Part shown: positions 7,557-15,798 of the stretch, piece by piece
Layout: each line of letters opens with the position of its first letter
How positions within the stretch are numbered: position 1 is the first letter of the stretch
NCBI GenBank assembly: GCA_030550025.1
Contig: JAUQQC010000004.1
Coordinates: forward strand, 1-64,000
Reading direction: 5' to 3'
DNA from: Acidobacteriota bacterium
Lineage (GTDB): Bacteria > Acidobacteriota > Blastocatellia > HR10
DNA: 64,000 bases
Notes under the pieces: model-generated
Databases searched by the model: none
Seen by the model: the letters and a program-made list of their open reading frames with translations, nothing else
What the model was told of the DNA's origin: nothing
Made by a program: the position numbers and the translations under genes

Positions 7557-9317
7557 TCAACGCCTTAAGACTCCCTCGCATGTTGAGATCGCTGCTCTGG
7601 CGCGAAGCACCGGGTCGGCAAGAGACCGAACGGAAACCATCGTCCCATGGAAATCTCGTGCCCCCAAGAGCGAAAACGTCCGATCAAAGTGGAATACTTC
7701 TCCGTTGATCTCATAAGCGAATGAAAAATCACCTACCGTGATCACATTCCCCACCGACATTTCTCCCTGAAAGTCTTTCGCTTTGTTGATCGCTTCTACG
7801 GCTTCCTGAAGTGCCGGAAAGGCAGCGGGTTCATTCATCAAGCCATAGGCGGCCGATATGCCCAGCAAGAGCGACGCCTTGACACGATCTGGTTCCAACT
7901 TCCGAGCGAGCTGCTCCGCCTCACCGAGCAACCTCACCGCCTCCCCTTGATCTCCAGACCGGAATCGGTGGTAAGCGATTACAGCCAGAAGATAGGTCCT
8001 CAGCGAAGGCTTCATAGGCCGACGGGCATACTCGAGAGCATTCGCGAGATTTCCGGCCTCGAGCGCTGTTTCAGCCGCAAGATAGTTGAGGAAAGAAAGG
8101 ATCTCCTCACGCTGCTCAGGGGCAAACTTCTCTGCGATTTTGAAGGCGTGCTCGAGGTCTCCTTTTTTGACCGCCAAATTGAGAGCGAGGAAGAGGAAGC
8201 GATTCCGCACCTTTTGGTTCGTTGCGCTTTCGGCTTTCTCCAGGAAGCTCCCCACGCTTTCTTGTTGAGGCGCAGGCGGAGAAAGGGTCTGCTGCACGGC
8301 ACTCTCTAAGTGCGATCGCTCTCTCGCGGAGATTCGGGCCGCCAGCAGATCCCGCTGCAGCTCAAGTTCATCGGCAAAAGTGGAGAGGAACCGAAGGCTC
8401 TGAGGGAGGATCAGGGTGAGGAAGAGGAAGTCCCCCTGCGGGCCCCAGAGAGGCCCAGTGCCCGTATAGCGCTCCGGAGCTAAGAGCGGCGGAATAACCA
8501 TCCGAAGGAACTGTACGGCCAACTGTGAATCAACAGTCCCCGACCGATACCCCGGCAGGGAAAGCGCCCGAAGACCACTCTGCGTCAGCTCCAGTGGGAG
8601 CGGCGGCAGGAAGGCATAGGCATAGAGCATGAGAAGCTCGTTCACATCCCTCGCTCCTTGCTTTGCGACATAAGCAGTCAGGTCCAGGAAGAGCGAATCG
8701 GCCCGCGATTTCTCCCTCCTCTGGAGATCGAGTAAAAAGAGCAAGCCCTCCCAGCTCAGAAAGCTCTGTCTCCTCTTTTTCACCATATAACCCGCCAAAT
8801 CGGGATGGGTCTCCGCCAGCCCTCGGGCAAATTGCACATAGCTGCTGTCGCTCGCCGAGATCTTTTCAGAAGCGTCAGTCTGCCGATCAAGCCGATCGAG
8901 CAAGCTCTTGGCCAATTCCCTATCATCCTTAGCGATGAGACTAATGATCCGCCTCCGCAAGGCGTTGGCCTTATCAGTTGGCATCTTCTCTGCCTTGTCC
9001 TCGTCTTCTCGCTTAAACGTCTCGTCAAAAGTCTGAAGGAGAAGTATCCTGGCGAGTTCCGGGTCCTGCTGCCCGAGGACCTCAGCGATTCGGATCATCA
9101 GCTCAAGGCGTTGGCCTTTCTCCTTAATGCCACGCACTTCATCGAGCATGAGGGAGAGCGTGGCGAGGGCCGCTTCCCGTGGACTCGAGCTCTCTTGCGG
9201 CTCACGAATCAAGTTCCCTCGATTCGAGTTCAAAACGATGAGACCGAAGATCACACCGCTTAGAAGAAAACCAAGAAAACCTTGTTGGGCGATCTTCCAT
9301 AAACCCCTCTTGCACAT
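7557..9317 (-). CDS. Large helical-repeat (TPR-like) membrane-anchored protein, unknown function
   Basis: The start is ATG 9317 (MCKRGLWKIA) behind GGAGGGG; one membrane helix follows at residues 14-30, so the 586-residue protein is probably periplasmic. The rest is alpha-helical repeats with TPR-like periodicity, for example LLLQTFDETFKRED, FLFLALNLAVKKGDLEHAFK and LLGEAEQLARKLEPDR. Acidobacteria carry many such proteins without assigned function. It lies between a small secreted Cys-peptide gene (upstream) and the redoxin (one base downstream), and would share the FNR-box promoter at about 9761. No enzyme motif is visible. Confidence 0.7.
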   Translation of the reverse strand: MCKRGLWKIAQQGFLGFLLSGVIFGLIVLNSNRGNLIREPQESSSPREAALATLSLMLDEVRGIKEKGQRLELMIRIAEVLGQQDPELARILLLQTFDETFKREDEDKAEKMPTDKANALRRRIISLIAKDDRELAKSLLDRLDRQTDASEKISASDSSYVQFARGLAETHPDLAGYMVKKRRQSFLSWEGLLFLLDLQRREKSRADSLFLDLTAYVAKQGARDVNELLMLYAYAFLPPLPLELTQSGLRALSLPGYRSGTVDSQLAVQFLRMVIPPLLAPERYTGTGPLWGPQGDFLFLTLILPQSLRFLSTFADELELQRDLLAARISARERSHLESAVQQTLSPPAPQQESVGSFLEKAESATNQKVRNRFLFLALNLAVKKGDLEHAFKIAEKFAPEQREEILSFLNYLAAETALEAGNLANALEYARRPMKPSLRTYLLAVIAYHRFRSGDQGEAVRLLGEAEQLARKLEPDRVKASLLLGISAAYGLMNEPAAFPALQEAVEAINKAKDFQGEMSVGNVITVGDFSFAYEINGEVFHFDRTFSLLGARDFHGTMVSVRSLADPVLRARAAISTCEGVLRR

Positions 9318-9516
9318 AAAGACCCCTCCGACCAATTGCGGGTTCAGGCATCCGAACTGAAATTTATACGAGCGAATGCTCCCTTCGCAAACGGTCAAAA
9401 TCGCACTGACGCATCTGCGCAATTTGACGCCGCTTGACAGGAAACCTGCCGGTCCTCATGAGAAACCATCGAGAAATGCCACAGCAGTCAACACAGTGAA
9501 AACCAACGAAGATCAC

Positions 9517-9717
9517 TCAAACTTCGGAATGGGAAGCCAGCAGTCCGTGACCACACAATCCCCCCACCTTATCACCCCAAACCGGCCTGTATTTAGGATA
9601 GTAGCAGTTGCATTGGGGCGCTGCCTCCTCCTCCTGAGCTTCCGTAGGAAGGGACGACCAAAGTCCCACAACAGCCAGCATCGCGATCAAAAGAAGCCAC
9701 GAGACTAGCCGCTTCAT
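9517..9717 (-). CDS. Small secreted cysteine-containing peptide (66 residues)
   Basis: The start MKRLVSWLLLIAMLAVVG at 9717 sits behind GGAGGTAGGGAAG and opens a signal peptide ending near PTEAQ. The mature part is only about 40 residues, with an acidic patch (EEEAAP), the motif QCNCYYPKYRPVW and a further cysteine in GGLCGHG. No family is recognised. It is the first gene after the FNR-box promoter and precedes the repeat protein and redoxin, which suggests an exported peptide with a dedicated thiol partner. The real end product is unknown. Confidence 0.6.
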   Translation of the reverse strand: MKRLVSWLLLIAMLAVVGLWSSLPTEAQEEEAAPQCNCYYPKYRPVWGDKVGGLCGHGLLASHSEV

Positions 9718-9760
9718 CTTCCCTACCTCCTTGTCGGTTTCTGGTTCCCCTCCAGGAACC

Positions 9761-9831
9761 GGTGGCAATTATATTGAGTTCGACCTTTCATGTCATTGAT
9801 CGAGATCAAGGCCGTTCTTGATGTAGATCAA
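9761..9831 (-). promoter_or_regulatory. Promoter with two perfect FNR/CRP-type boxes
   Basis: Minus-strand -10 TATAAT lies at 9773-9768, giving a predicted transcription start near 9761. Two perfect palindromes TTGAT-N4-ATCAA occupy 9796-9809 and 9818-9831. Their centres fall at -41.5 and -63.5, the class II activator position plus a second site two helical turns further up. There is no good -35 box, as expected for an activated promoter. The driven gene is the secreted Cys peptide at 9717. The neighbouring Crp/Fnr regulator is the obvious candidate to bind. Confidence 0.8.
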
Positions 9832-9839
9832 GACTGTAA

Positions 9840-9931
9840 GAGCCAGAAAGCAACCGGCGGACAGCAGAAGGCAGGGACGAGCATACTGCCTCTGGCTTTT
9901 TGCTTGTTGCTTTCTGCTTATTGCCCTCTGG
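9840..9931. repeat. Low-complexity purine/pyrimidine stretch
   Basis: About 90 bp of degenerate repeats of the type GCAGAAGGCA on one half and CTTTTTGCTTGTTGCTTTCTGC on the other. The halves are roughly complementary, so the transcript could fold into an imperfect hairpin between the regulator gene end (9932) and the FNR boxes. It could act as a terminator for the regulator gene. No coding sense is seen. Confidence 0.35.
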
Positions 9932-10696
9932 TTAGAATTCAGGTCCATGCCGAAGCCGTTGAGGATCAGTGAGAATCAGCCAGCCTTTCTGTCGGCGAAT
10001 GATACCTTCCTGCTCCATCTGCTTGAGGATTCGGCTCAAGTGTTCTGGCGTGACCGCGATCACTTGGGCCAGCTCCCACTGCTTGAGCGGCAGCTGCAGT
10101 CGGATCGGCTTCCGCGGCTCGACTCCTTCTGTCGAGGAGATCCACTCCCAGAGGAATTGCTCCAGCCGCTCTCGGCCTGAAAGGAGTCCCAGCGCGGCAT
10201 GGTGCAGAGCTTGCTCATACGCTTCCCGGCTGACCATTTGAATGAGAGACCGCAAGAAGTCATCCGTCAGTTCGACCCGATGGAGGAATTCCTCCACGCG
10301 TATTCGGCCTACGTGGCAGCGAGTGAGCGTCACGGACGTCGCTGGAGCCGGAAGCTGCAAAAGGGCGGCGGTAGCACCCAGAATCCAGCCCGGACGGTAC
10401 AGACCCATGATCATCTCCCGACCATCCTCGTGCACCCGGATGAGCTTGATGATCCCCTGCTTGATCCAGCACAGCTCTTCAACACGAGCGCCTTGGTGGA
10501 AGAGTTCTGTCCCCGCCGGATAGACCTGCGGCGGAGCCAGGCTATCAAAGGTCCGCCAACCCTTGAGGCCTGTCTTTCCAAACAATCTGCTCGTCATAGT
10601 CAACCGGCCCGTTTGCGGACTCCAACCAGACGGATCGAGGGCAACGTGCTCCCTTTGGCGTCTGCGTTCCTTCTGTTGGTATGACCTCTTGCTCAT
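9932..10696 (-). CDS. Crp/Fnr family transcriptional regulator
   Basis: The start ATG 10696 (MSKRSYQQKE) follows GAGGAAGC. The cyclic-nucleotide-binding fold runs over about residues 45-160 (PAGTELFHQGARVEELCWI, then DGREMIMGLYRPGWILGA) and a Crp-type winged helix forms the C-terminus. The recognition helix VTPEHLSRILKQ carries the E..SR triad that reads TTGAT in FNR/DNR proteins, matching the two boxes about 120 bp downstream. It has no N-terminal cysteine cluster, so it should not hold an FNR-style 4Fe-4S sensor; a DNR-like, haem or ligand-binding mode is more likely. It reads toward the operon it probably controls. Confidence 0.88.
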   Translation of the reverse strand: MSKRSYQQKERRRQREHVALDPSGWSPQTGRLTMTSRLFGKTGLKGWRTFDSLAPPQVYPAGTELFHQGARVEELCWIKQGIIKLIRVHEDGREMIMGLYRPGWILGATAALLQLPAPATSVTLTRCHVGRIRVEEFLHRVELTDDFLRSLIQMVSREAYEQALHHAALGLLSGRERLEQFLWEWISSTEGVEPRKPIRLQLPLKQWELAQVIAVTPEHLSRILKQMEQEGIIRRQKGWLILTDPQRLRHGPEF

Positions 10697-11158
10697 CGCT
10701 TCCTCTCTTCGTCCAAATCGGTTCTGGTAAGCCCGAACGGGTAAGCCCAAGGCTGTTCGGATAAGACTGAACCTCTTCGCTCCACCTTCTCTATTTCGCC
10801 AGAAGCCTTTTTCTTGCGTGAGAAAGTGGAAACTCTTGCCGTAAATTTCCCTCAATAAGGGGTCGCCATCCCTTTAGGCTCTCTAAGTTGAGGAATATCT
10901 CTCCCCGTCGCGCAAGCTGTTTGTTGTATTGCCGCCGGTCTCTCTGATTTCTCTTTGCCTATGCCTTTTCCTTCATCATCACAGCGGTGCGCTGGATTGG
11001 GGAGAGGGGAAGGCGTCTCTTCCCGATAGCCAAGGAAATCCCTGACTACCACCACTGTTCCGAGTCTGCACCTCAGGTGGCGGCTCGCCTTCCCTTGGCC
11101 AATTCGCGCGCGAGGGCGTATAATGAATACTTCCGAGCGAGCTTCGGAAGGAACGAAC
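10697..11158. other. Divergent intergenic region
   Basis: A 462-bp gap between the minus-strand Crp/Fnr regulator and the plus-strand CBS/Kor operon. Apart from the promoter at 11095-11124 I see no gene, tRNA or clear riboswitch here. The sequence shifts from lower-G+C accessory DNA to high-G+C core DNA at about 11.0 kb. Confidence 0.5.
11095..11124 (+). promoter_or_regulatory. Sigma70-like promoter of the CBS-Kor operon
   Basis: TTGGCC (11095-11100), an 18-bp spacer, then a consensus TATAAT (11119-11124). It shows that the upstream ATG at 11123 cannot be the start of the CBS gene, because it lies inside the -10 box; the ATG at 11159 is used instead. Confidence 0.7.
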
Positions 11159-11626
11159 ATGTCGGTGGAAGACGCATTGCGGGAGGCGAGGATTCACGAA
11201 TTGCCCTTGTCCCCAGCAACCTGCGTGGCCATGGGGACGCGCGTGGGCGAGGTGCTGGAATTGATGAAGCGGAAGCGCGCGCATTGCGTCCTCGTGTGCG
11301 AGGGGGAACGCTTGCGCGGCATCTTCACCGAGCGGGACGTCGTGATGAAGGTCCTCGGCTTGCCGGTGGACTGGGAGGCACCGATCGAATCGTTCATGAC
11401 CTCGTCGCCCGTGACGCTTCGCCCCGAGGATCGCATTTGGGAGGCCATGCGGCTGATGGATGAAGGGGGGTACCGGCACATCCCGCTCGTCGTCGAAGGC
11501 GAGCGCGTCGTGGGCGTGGTCTCGGTTCAGGACATCGTTGACTTTCTGGCTGAGCATTTTCCGACGGAGGTGTTCAACCTCCCGCCTCGCTCGGACCAAG
11601 TCTTCGCGGCTCCGGATGGAGCCTGA
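11159..11626 (+). CDS. CBS-domain protein (tandem CBS pair)
   Basis: A 155-residue protein made of two CBS motifs. The first holds VLVCEGERLRGIFTERDVV and the second IPLVVEGERVVGVVSVQDIV, forming one Bateman module, a typical adenine-nucleotide sensor. The start ATG 11159 has GAAGGA upstream and lies after the promoter. The KorA gene follows after 18 bp, and another CBS protein gene lies after KorB. The context suggests energy-state or nucleotide control of the oxidoreductase, which is inference. Confidence 0.85.
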   Translation: MSVEDALREARIHELPLSPATCVAMGTRVGEVLELMKRKRAHCVLVCEGERLRGIFTERDVVMKVLGLPVDWEAPIESFMTSSPVTLRPEDRIWEAMRLMDEGGYRHIPLVVEGERVVGVVSVQDIVDFLAEHFPTEVFNLPPRSDQVFAAPDGA

Positions 11627-11644
11627 GTCACGTTGGAGGAAAGC

Positions 11645-13513
11645 ATGGGGGAGAAGACAAGCGCGTTCACGACCGTTGGACCGGAAGTGCGACACCAGAT
11701 CGTCGAGCTGGAGACGGTCACCGTTCGTTTCGCCGGGGATTCCGGCGATGGGATTCAACTGACTGGGACGCTCTTCACGAACACGACGGCCCTGGTCGGG
11801 AATGACCTGGGGACATTCCCTGATTATCCGGCGGAGATTCGCGCGCCGGCGGGGACGCTGCCTGGTGTGAGCGCTTATCAAATCTGCTTCAGCAGCCAGG
11901 ACGTTCGGACTCCGGGGGATCAACCCGACGTCTTGGTCGCCTTCAACCCGGCGGCGCTGAAGGTCCATTTGCCGGACTTGCCGGAAGGGGGGATGATCCT
12001 CGTCAACGTGGATGCCTTCACCGAATACAATCTGAAGAAGGCGGGGTACACGAGCAATCCGCTCGAGGACGGCTCGTTGGCGAAGTATCGCGTCTACAAG
12101 ATCCCGATGACGACGGCGACGCTGAGCGCTCTGCGCCAGATCGATCTTCCGAGCAAGGACAAGGAGCGATGCAAGAACTTCTGGGCGCTTGGATTGGTCT
12201 ATTGGCTCTTCGATCGCCCGTTAGAGCCGACGTTGCGATGGATCGAGCAGCGATTCCGGAAGAATCCGACGATCGCGCAGGCCAACGCGACGGCGTTGCG
12301 GGCCGGATACGCCTATGGGGATGCGGCCGAGATCTTCACCGTGCATTACCGGGTGCGACGGGCGCAGATCGCTCCGGGCGTCTATCGCAAGATCACGGGC
12401 AATGAAGCGCTGGCGCTCGGGTTGATCACAGCCTCGCAGTTGGCGGGGCGCCCGCTCTTTTACGCGAGCTATCCGATCACGCCGGCCAGCGACATCCTGC
12501 ACGAGTTGGCCCTTCACAAGAATTTTGGGGTGCGCACGTTTCAGGCCGAGGACGAGATCGCCGCGATGTGCGCGGCGATCGGGGCGGCCTTCGCGGGATA
12601 CCTCGGGGCGACGGGCACAAGCGGTCCGGGCATGTGCTTGAAGTCGGAGGCGATCAATCTCGCCGTGATGGTGGAGCTGCCGGTTGTGATCTGCGACATT
12701 CAACGGGCCGGACCGAGCACGGGCATGCCCACGAAGACCGAACAGGGCGATCTCCTGCAAGCCCTTTTCGGGCGCAATAGCGAAAGCCCCGTCGCGGTCG
12801 TCGCTCCGGCGACGCCCGCCGATTGCTTCTCCATGGCCATCGAAGCCTTTCGGATCGCCACCAAGTATATGACGCCGGTGATCCTGCTCTCGGACGGCTA
12901 CCTCGCCAATGGGGCGGAACCTTGGCGGCTCCCCTCAGTCGAGGAGCTGCCGAAGATCGAGCTTCGATTCCGAACCGATCCGAATGACTTCTATCCGTAC
13001 CTCCGGGACCCGGAGACGCTGGCGCGGCCGTGGGCGATTCCGGGCACGCCGGGACTCGAACACCGCATCGGGGGATTGGAGAAGCAGCACATCACGGGGA
13101 ACGTGAGTTACGATCCGCAGAATCACGAGTTGATGGTGAAACTGCGTGCCGAGAAGATCGCTCGCATCGCGGAGGATATTCCTTTGCTGGACGTCTTCGG
13201 CGAGCCGGAGGGCAAAGTGCTCGTCGTCGGGTGGGGGAGCACGTATGGCGCGATCACCTCGGCTGTGGAACACTGGCAGAAGAAAGGGGCTTCGGTCTCC
13301 AGCATTCACCTTCGGTACCTGAATCCCTTCCCGCGCAACTTGGGGGAGATCCTTCATCGGTTCGAGAAGATTTTGGTCCCGGAGCTGAATCTGGGACAAC
13401 TGGCGCTGCTTCTGCGCGGTCGCTACTTGGTGGACGCGATTCCGTTCTCAAAGGTGCAGGGGCGGCCGTTTAAGATCAGCGAGATCATTGATCGCATTGG
13501 AGAACTGCTATGA
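11645..13513 (+). CDS. korA: 2-oxoacid:ferredoxin oxidoreductase, fused gamma-alpha subunit
   Basis: This subunit takes part in CoA-dependent oxidative decarboxylation of a 2-oxoacid (probably 2-oxoglutarate) with ferredoxin, or the reverse. The gamma domain comes first (VRFAGDSGDGIQLTG, then FPDYPAEIRAPAGTLPGV, residues about 20-215), followed by the alpha pyrimidine-binding domain with FYASYPITPASDILHEL and GPSTGMPTKTEQGD. The fused order and length (622 residues) match KorA. ATG 11645 follows GGAGGAAAGC; a TTG four codons earlier is less likely. The stop overlaps the KorB start (ATGA). Substrate preference is not decided by sequence reading alone. Confidence 0.93.
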   Translation: MGEKTSAFTTVGPEVRHQIVELETVTVRFAGDSGDGIQLTGTLFTNTTALVGNDLGTFPDYPAEIRAPAGTLPGVSAYQICFSSQDVRTPGDQPDVLVAFNPAALKVHLPDLPEGGMILVNVDAFTEYNLKKAGYTSNPLEDGSLAKYRVYKIPMTTATLSALRQIDLPSKDKERCKNFWALGLVYWLFDRPLEPTLRWIEQRFRKNPTIAQANATALRAGYAYGDAAEIFTVHYRVRRAQIAPGVYRKITGNEALALGLITASQLAGRPLFYASYPITPASDILHELALHKNFGVRTFQAEDEIAAMCAAIGAAFAGYLGATGTSGPGMCLKSEAINLAVMVELPVVICDIQRAGPSTGMPTKTEQGDLLQALFGRNSESPVAVVAPATPADCFSMAIEAFRIATKYMTPVILLSDGYLANGAEPWRLPSVEELPKIELRFRTDPNDFYPYLRDPETLARPWAIPGTPGLEHRIGGLEKQHITGNVSYDPQNHELMVKLRAEKIARIAEDIPLLDVFGEPEGKVLVVGWGSTYGAITSAVEHWQKKGASVSSIHLRYLNPFPRNLGEILHRFEKILVPELNLGQLALLLRGRYLVDAIPFSKVQGRPFKISEIIDRIGELL

Positions 13514-14544
13514 CACTAGGGGGAAACGGGCAGGGGACGGTTGTGAAACTGACCAAGAGGGACTTCGTCTCGGATCAGGAAGTCCGATGGTGTCCGGGAT
13601 GCGGAGATTACGCCATCCTGGCGCAGATGCAGAAGGTCTTGCCGGAGCTGGGCATTCCGCGCGAGAAGTTCGTCTTCGTCTCCGGCATCGGCTGCAGCAG
13701 CCGCTTTCCCTATTACATGAACACCTACGGCTTCCACGGCATTCATGGGCGCGCGCCGGCCATCGCGACTGGGATCAAGGTCTGCAATCCCGACCTCTCG
13801 GTATGGGTCGTCACCGGCGATGGGGATGGATTGAGCATCGGTGGGAATCATCTCCTGCATGCCATGCGCCGGAACGTGGACATCAAGATCGTCCTCTTCA
13901 ACAATCGCATCTACGGGTTGACGAAGGGGCAATATTCCCCCACGTCGGAGTTCGGGAAGAAGACGAAGTCCTCGCCGATGGGCACGGTCGAGATGCCGGT
14001 GAACCCGATTTGTCTGGCGCTGGCGGCTGAGGCGACCTTCGTCGCGCGTTCAGTGGACCGGCATACGGATCATCTCGCCTATGTTCTGGAGCGAGCGGCG
14101 CGACATAAGGGCGTCGCTTTCGTCGAGGTCTTTCAAAACTGCAACATCTTCAACGACGGCGCGTTCGAGCCCTTCGCCGATCGGTCGGTGAAGGACGATC
14201 GGATGGTCGTGCTGGAGCATGGAAAGCCGCTCATCTTCGGGAAGAATCGCGATAAGGGGATTCGCTTGAACGGCACGACATTGGAGGTCGTCACGCTCGG
14301 CGATGGGATCACGGAATCGGACCTCCTGGTGCATGATGAGAAGCGACCGGATCCGGCCATCGCGTTCCTGCTCGCTCGCATGGATTATCCCGAGTATCCG
14401 GTTCCCGTGGGCGTTTTCCGCGCCGTCGAGAAGCCGACCTACGACGAACTGGTCAATGCGCAGATCGAGGCGGCCATTGCCGAGCGGGGGCAGGGAGATT
14501 TGGAGAAACTCCTCCGGAGCGGCGACATCTGGGTGATCGAGTGA
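13510..14544 (+). CDS. korB: 2-oxoacid:ferredoxin oxidoreductase, beta (TPP) subunit
   Basis: The thiamine-pyrophosphate and Fe-S subunit partnering KorA. Cys residues in CPGCGDY and GIGCSSRFP are the cluster ligands typical of the beta subunit. The TPP/Mg motif is GDGDGLSIGGNHLLHAMRRN followed by IVLFNN, and the YGLTKGQYSPTS loop is also typical. Length (344 residues) is normal. It overlaps korA by four bases and is followed after 12 bp by a zinc-ribbon CBS protein, then an Nfu-type Fe-S carrier that could mature these clusters. Confidence 0.94.
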   Translation: MTLGGNGQGTVVKLTKRDFVSDQEVRWCPGCGDYAILAQMQKVLPELGIPREKFVFVSGIGCSSRFPYYMNTYGFHGIHGRAPAIATGIKVCNPDLSVWVVTGDGDGLSIGGNHLLHAMRRNVDIKIVLFNNRIYGLTKGQYSPTSEFGKKTKSSPMGTVEMPVNPICLALAAEATFVARSVDRHTDHLAYVLERAARHKGVAFVEVFQNCNIFNDGAFEPFADRSVKDDRMVVLEHGKPLIFGKNRDKGIRLNGTTLEVVTLGDGITESDLLVHDEKRPDPAIAFLLARMDYPEYPVPVGVFRAVEKPTYDELVNAQIEAAIAERGQGDLEKLLRSGDIWVIE

Positions 14545-14556
14545 GGGGGGATCGCG

Positions 14557-15069
14557 ATGATCTGTCCGAGCTGCGGTCATGACAATCTGCCGGGCGCGGA
14601 GGTGTGTGCACATTGTCTTCACGATCTCATGGGGCTCGATCTGCCGCAGCCGAAGGAAGGGTTGCAACGGCACCTGATGGAGGATCCCGTTCGCGCGCTC
14701 CCATTGCGGCCACCCGTGACGATCTCCCCCGAGGATCCGGTCGGCCAAGCTCTCCAGCTGATGCGCCAGCACCGTATTGGGAGCGTGCTGGTCGTTGAGG
14801 GGGGGAAGCTCGTCGGGATCTTCACCGAACGGGGGGCGCTCTTACAATTGGTCGGCGCTTCGGTGGACGTGAACGCGCTGCGCATGCGCGAGGTCATGAC
14901 GCCTCAGCCCGTCGTCTTGCACGAGGACGATACGCTCGCCTTCGCCCTGCATCAGATGTCCATCGGCGGGTTTCGTCGGCTGCCGGTCGTTCGGTCCGAT
15001 GGTACTCCGGTGGGCGTTGTCTCGATCAAGGATATTCTGCGCTACATCTTCACCCTGTGTCGGACGTGA
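14557..15069 (+). CDS. Zinc-ribbon CBS-domain protein
   Basis: The N-terminus MICPSCGHDNLPGAEVCAHC is a four-Cys zinc ribbon (two CxxC pairs). It is followed by a CBS pair: VLVVEGGKLVGIFTERGALL and LPVVRSDGTPVGVVSIKDIL. It lies 12 bp after korB in the same operon and is the second CBS protein there, with the zinc ribbon as the main difference. Known zinc-CBS proteins are nucleotide sensors or partners of enzyme complexes; the role here is inferred from position. Confidence 0.88.
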   Translation: MICPSCGHDNLPGAEVCAHCLHDLMGLDLPQPKEGLQRHLMEDPVRALPLRPPVTISPEDPVGQALQLMRQHRIGSVLVVEGGKLVGIFTERGALLQLVGASVDVNALRMREVMTPQPVVLHEDDTLAFALHQMSIGGFRRLPVVRSDGTPVGVVSIKDILRYIFTLCRT

Positions 15070-15198
15070 GTCGGAAGTGGCGGCGGGTCTGTTTTGAAAA
15101 TCTCGGCTATTTGGAAGGCCGTGCGGAGGCCGGAGTCGAAGCTCACCGGCGAGATCGAAGGGAGCGCGCTCCGGTTAACGTCTGGCGTGGAGGGGGTC

Positions 15199-15795
15199 AT
15201 GGATGAGATCAAAATCATGGCGGAGATTCAACCCGATCCCTCGAAATGTCGGTTCACGGTAGATCGCCCGGTGTACGAAGGGGCGGTCTATTTCCGGAGT
15301 CGCGAGGAGGCGAAAGGGTCACCCCTGGCGGAAGCCATCTTCGCCGTCAGCGATCAGATCTCGGCCGTCCTCATCTCGGGGAACGTCGTCACCGTCACCA
15401 AGGAAGACTTCGAAGATTGGGTGCCGGTGGCCAAGCAAATCGGCGCGACGATTCGTCAAGTCATTCGCTCGGGCGTCCCGCCGGTCTCTGAAGAAGTGCG
15501 TGCGCGTCGCAAGTCGAGCGAGGAGATTCGTCGGAAGGTCCAAGAGCTGTTGGACACGTACATCAATCCGGCGGTCGCCATGCACGGTGGGTTCGTCGAG
15601 CTGATTGACGTCATCGACAACGACGTCTTCCTGCGCATGGGCGGTGGATGTCAGGGATGTGGTGCGGCCAACATCACGCTGAAGATGGGGATCGAGGAGA
15701 TCATCCGCGAGCACATCCCGGAGGTCGGGAATATCTTCGACACGACGGATCACGCGGCCGGGCGAAATCCGTACTACTCGCCCTACGGATGGTGA
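15199..15795 (+). CDS. Nfu-type iron-sulfur cluster carrier (NifU C-terminal domain)
   Basis: The N-terminal half (residues 5-100) resembles the Nfu_N scaffold domain (PSKCRFTVDRPV, then GSPLAEAIFAV, then VTVTKEDFEDW). The C-terminal half is the NifU thioredoxin-like domain with GGGCQGCGAANITLK, whose CxxC binds a 4Fe-4S cluster between two subunits. The start is taken at ATG 15199 (MDEIKIMAEIQ) behind a GGAGGGGGTC site; an upstream ATG at 15094 adds 35 residues unlike the family. The gene follows korAB and probably supplies clusters to ferredoxin-linked enzymes. Confidence 0.88.
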   Translation: MDEIKIMAEIQPDPSKCRFTVDRPVYEGAVYFRSREEAKGSPLAEAIFAVSDQISAVLISGNVVTVTKEDFEDWVPVAKQIGATIRQVIRSGVPPVSEEVRARRKSSEEIRRKVQELLDTYINPAVAMHGGFVELIDVIDNDVFLRMGGGCQGCGAANITLKMGIEEIIREHIPEVGNIFDTTDHAAGRNPYYSPYGW

Positions 15796-15798
15796 AGC

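Noticed and set aside
9840-9931. Possible CRISPR or tandem repeat
   Set aside because: The GCAGAAGG-like units are irregular in length and spacing, without distinct spacers.
10852-11160. 102-codon minus-strand ORF in the gap before the CBS gene
   Set aside because: No ribosome binding site or family; it covers the Kor operon promoter.
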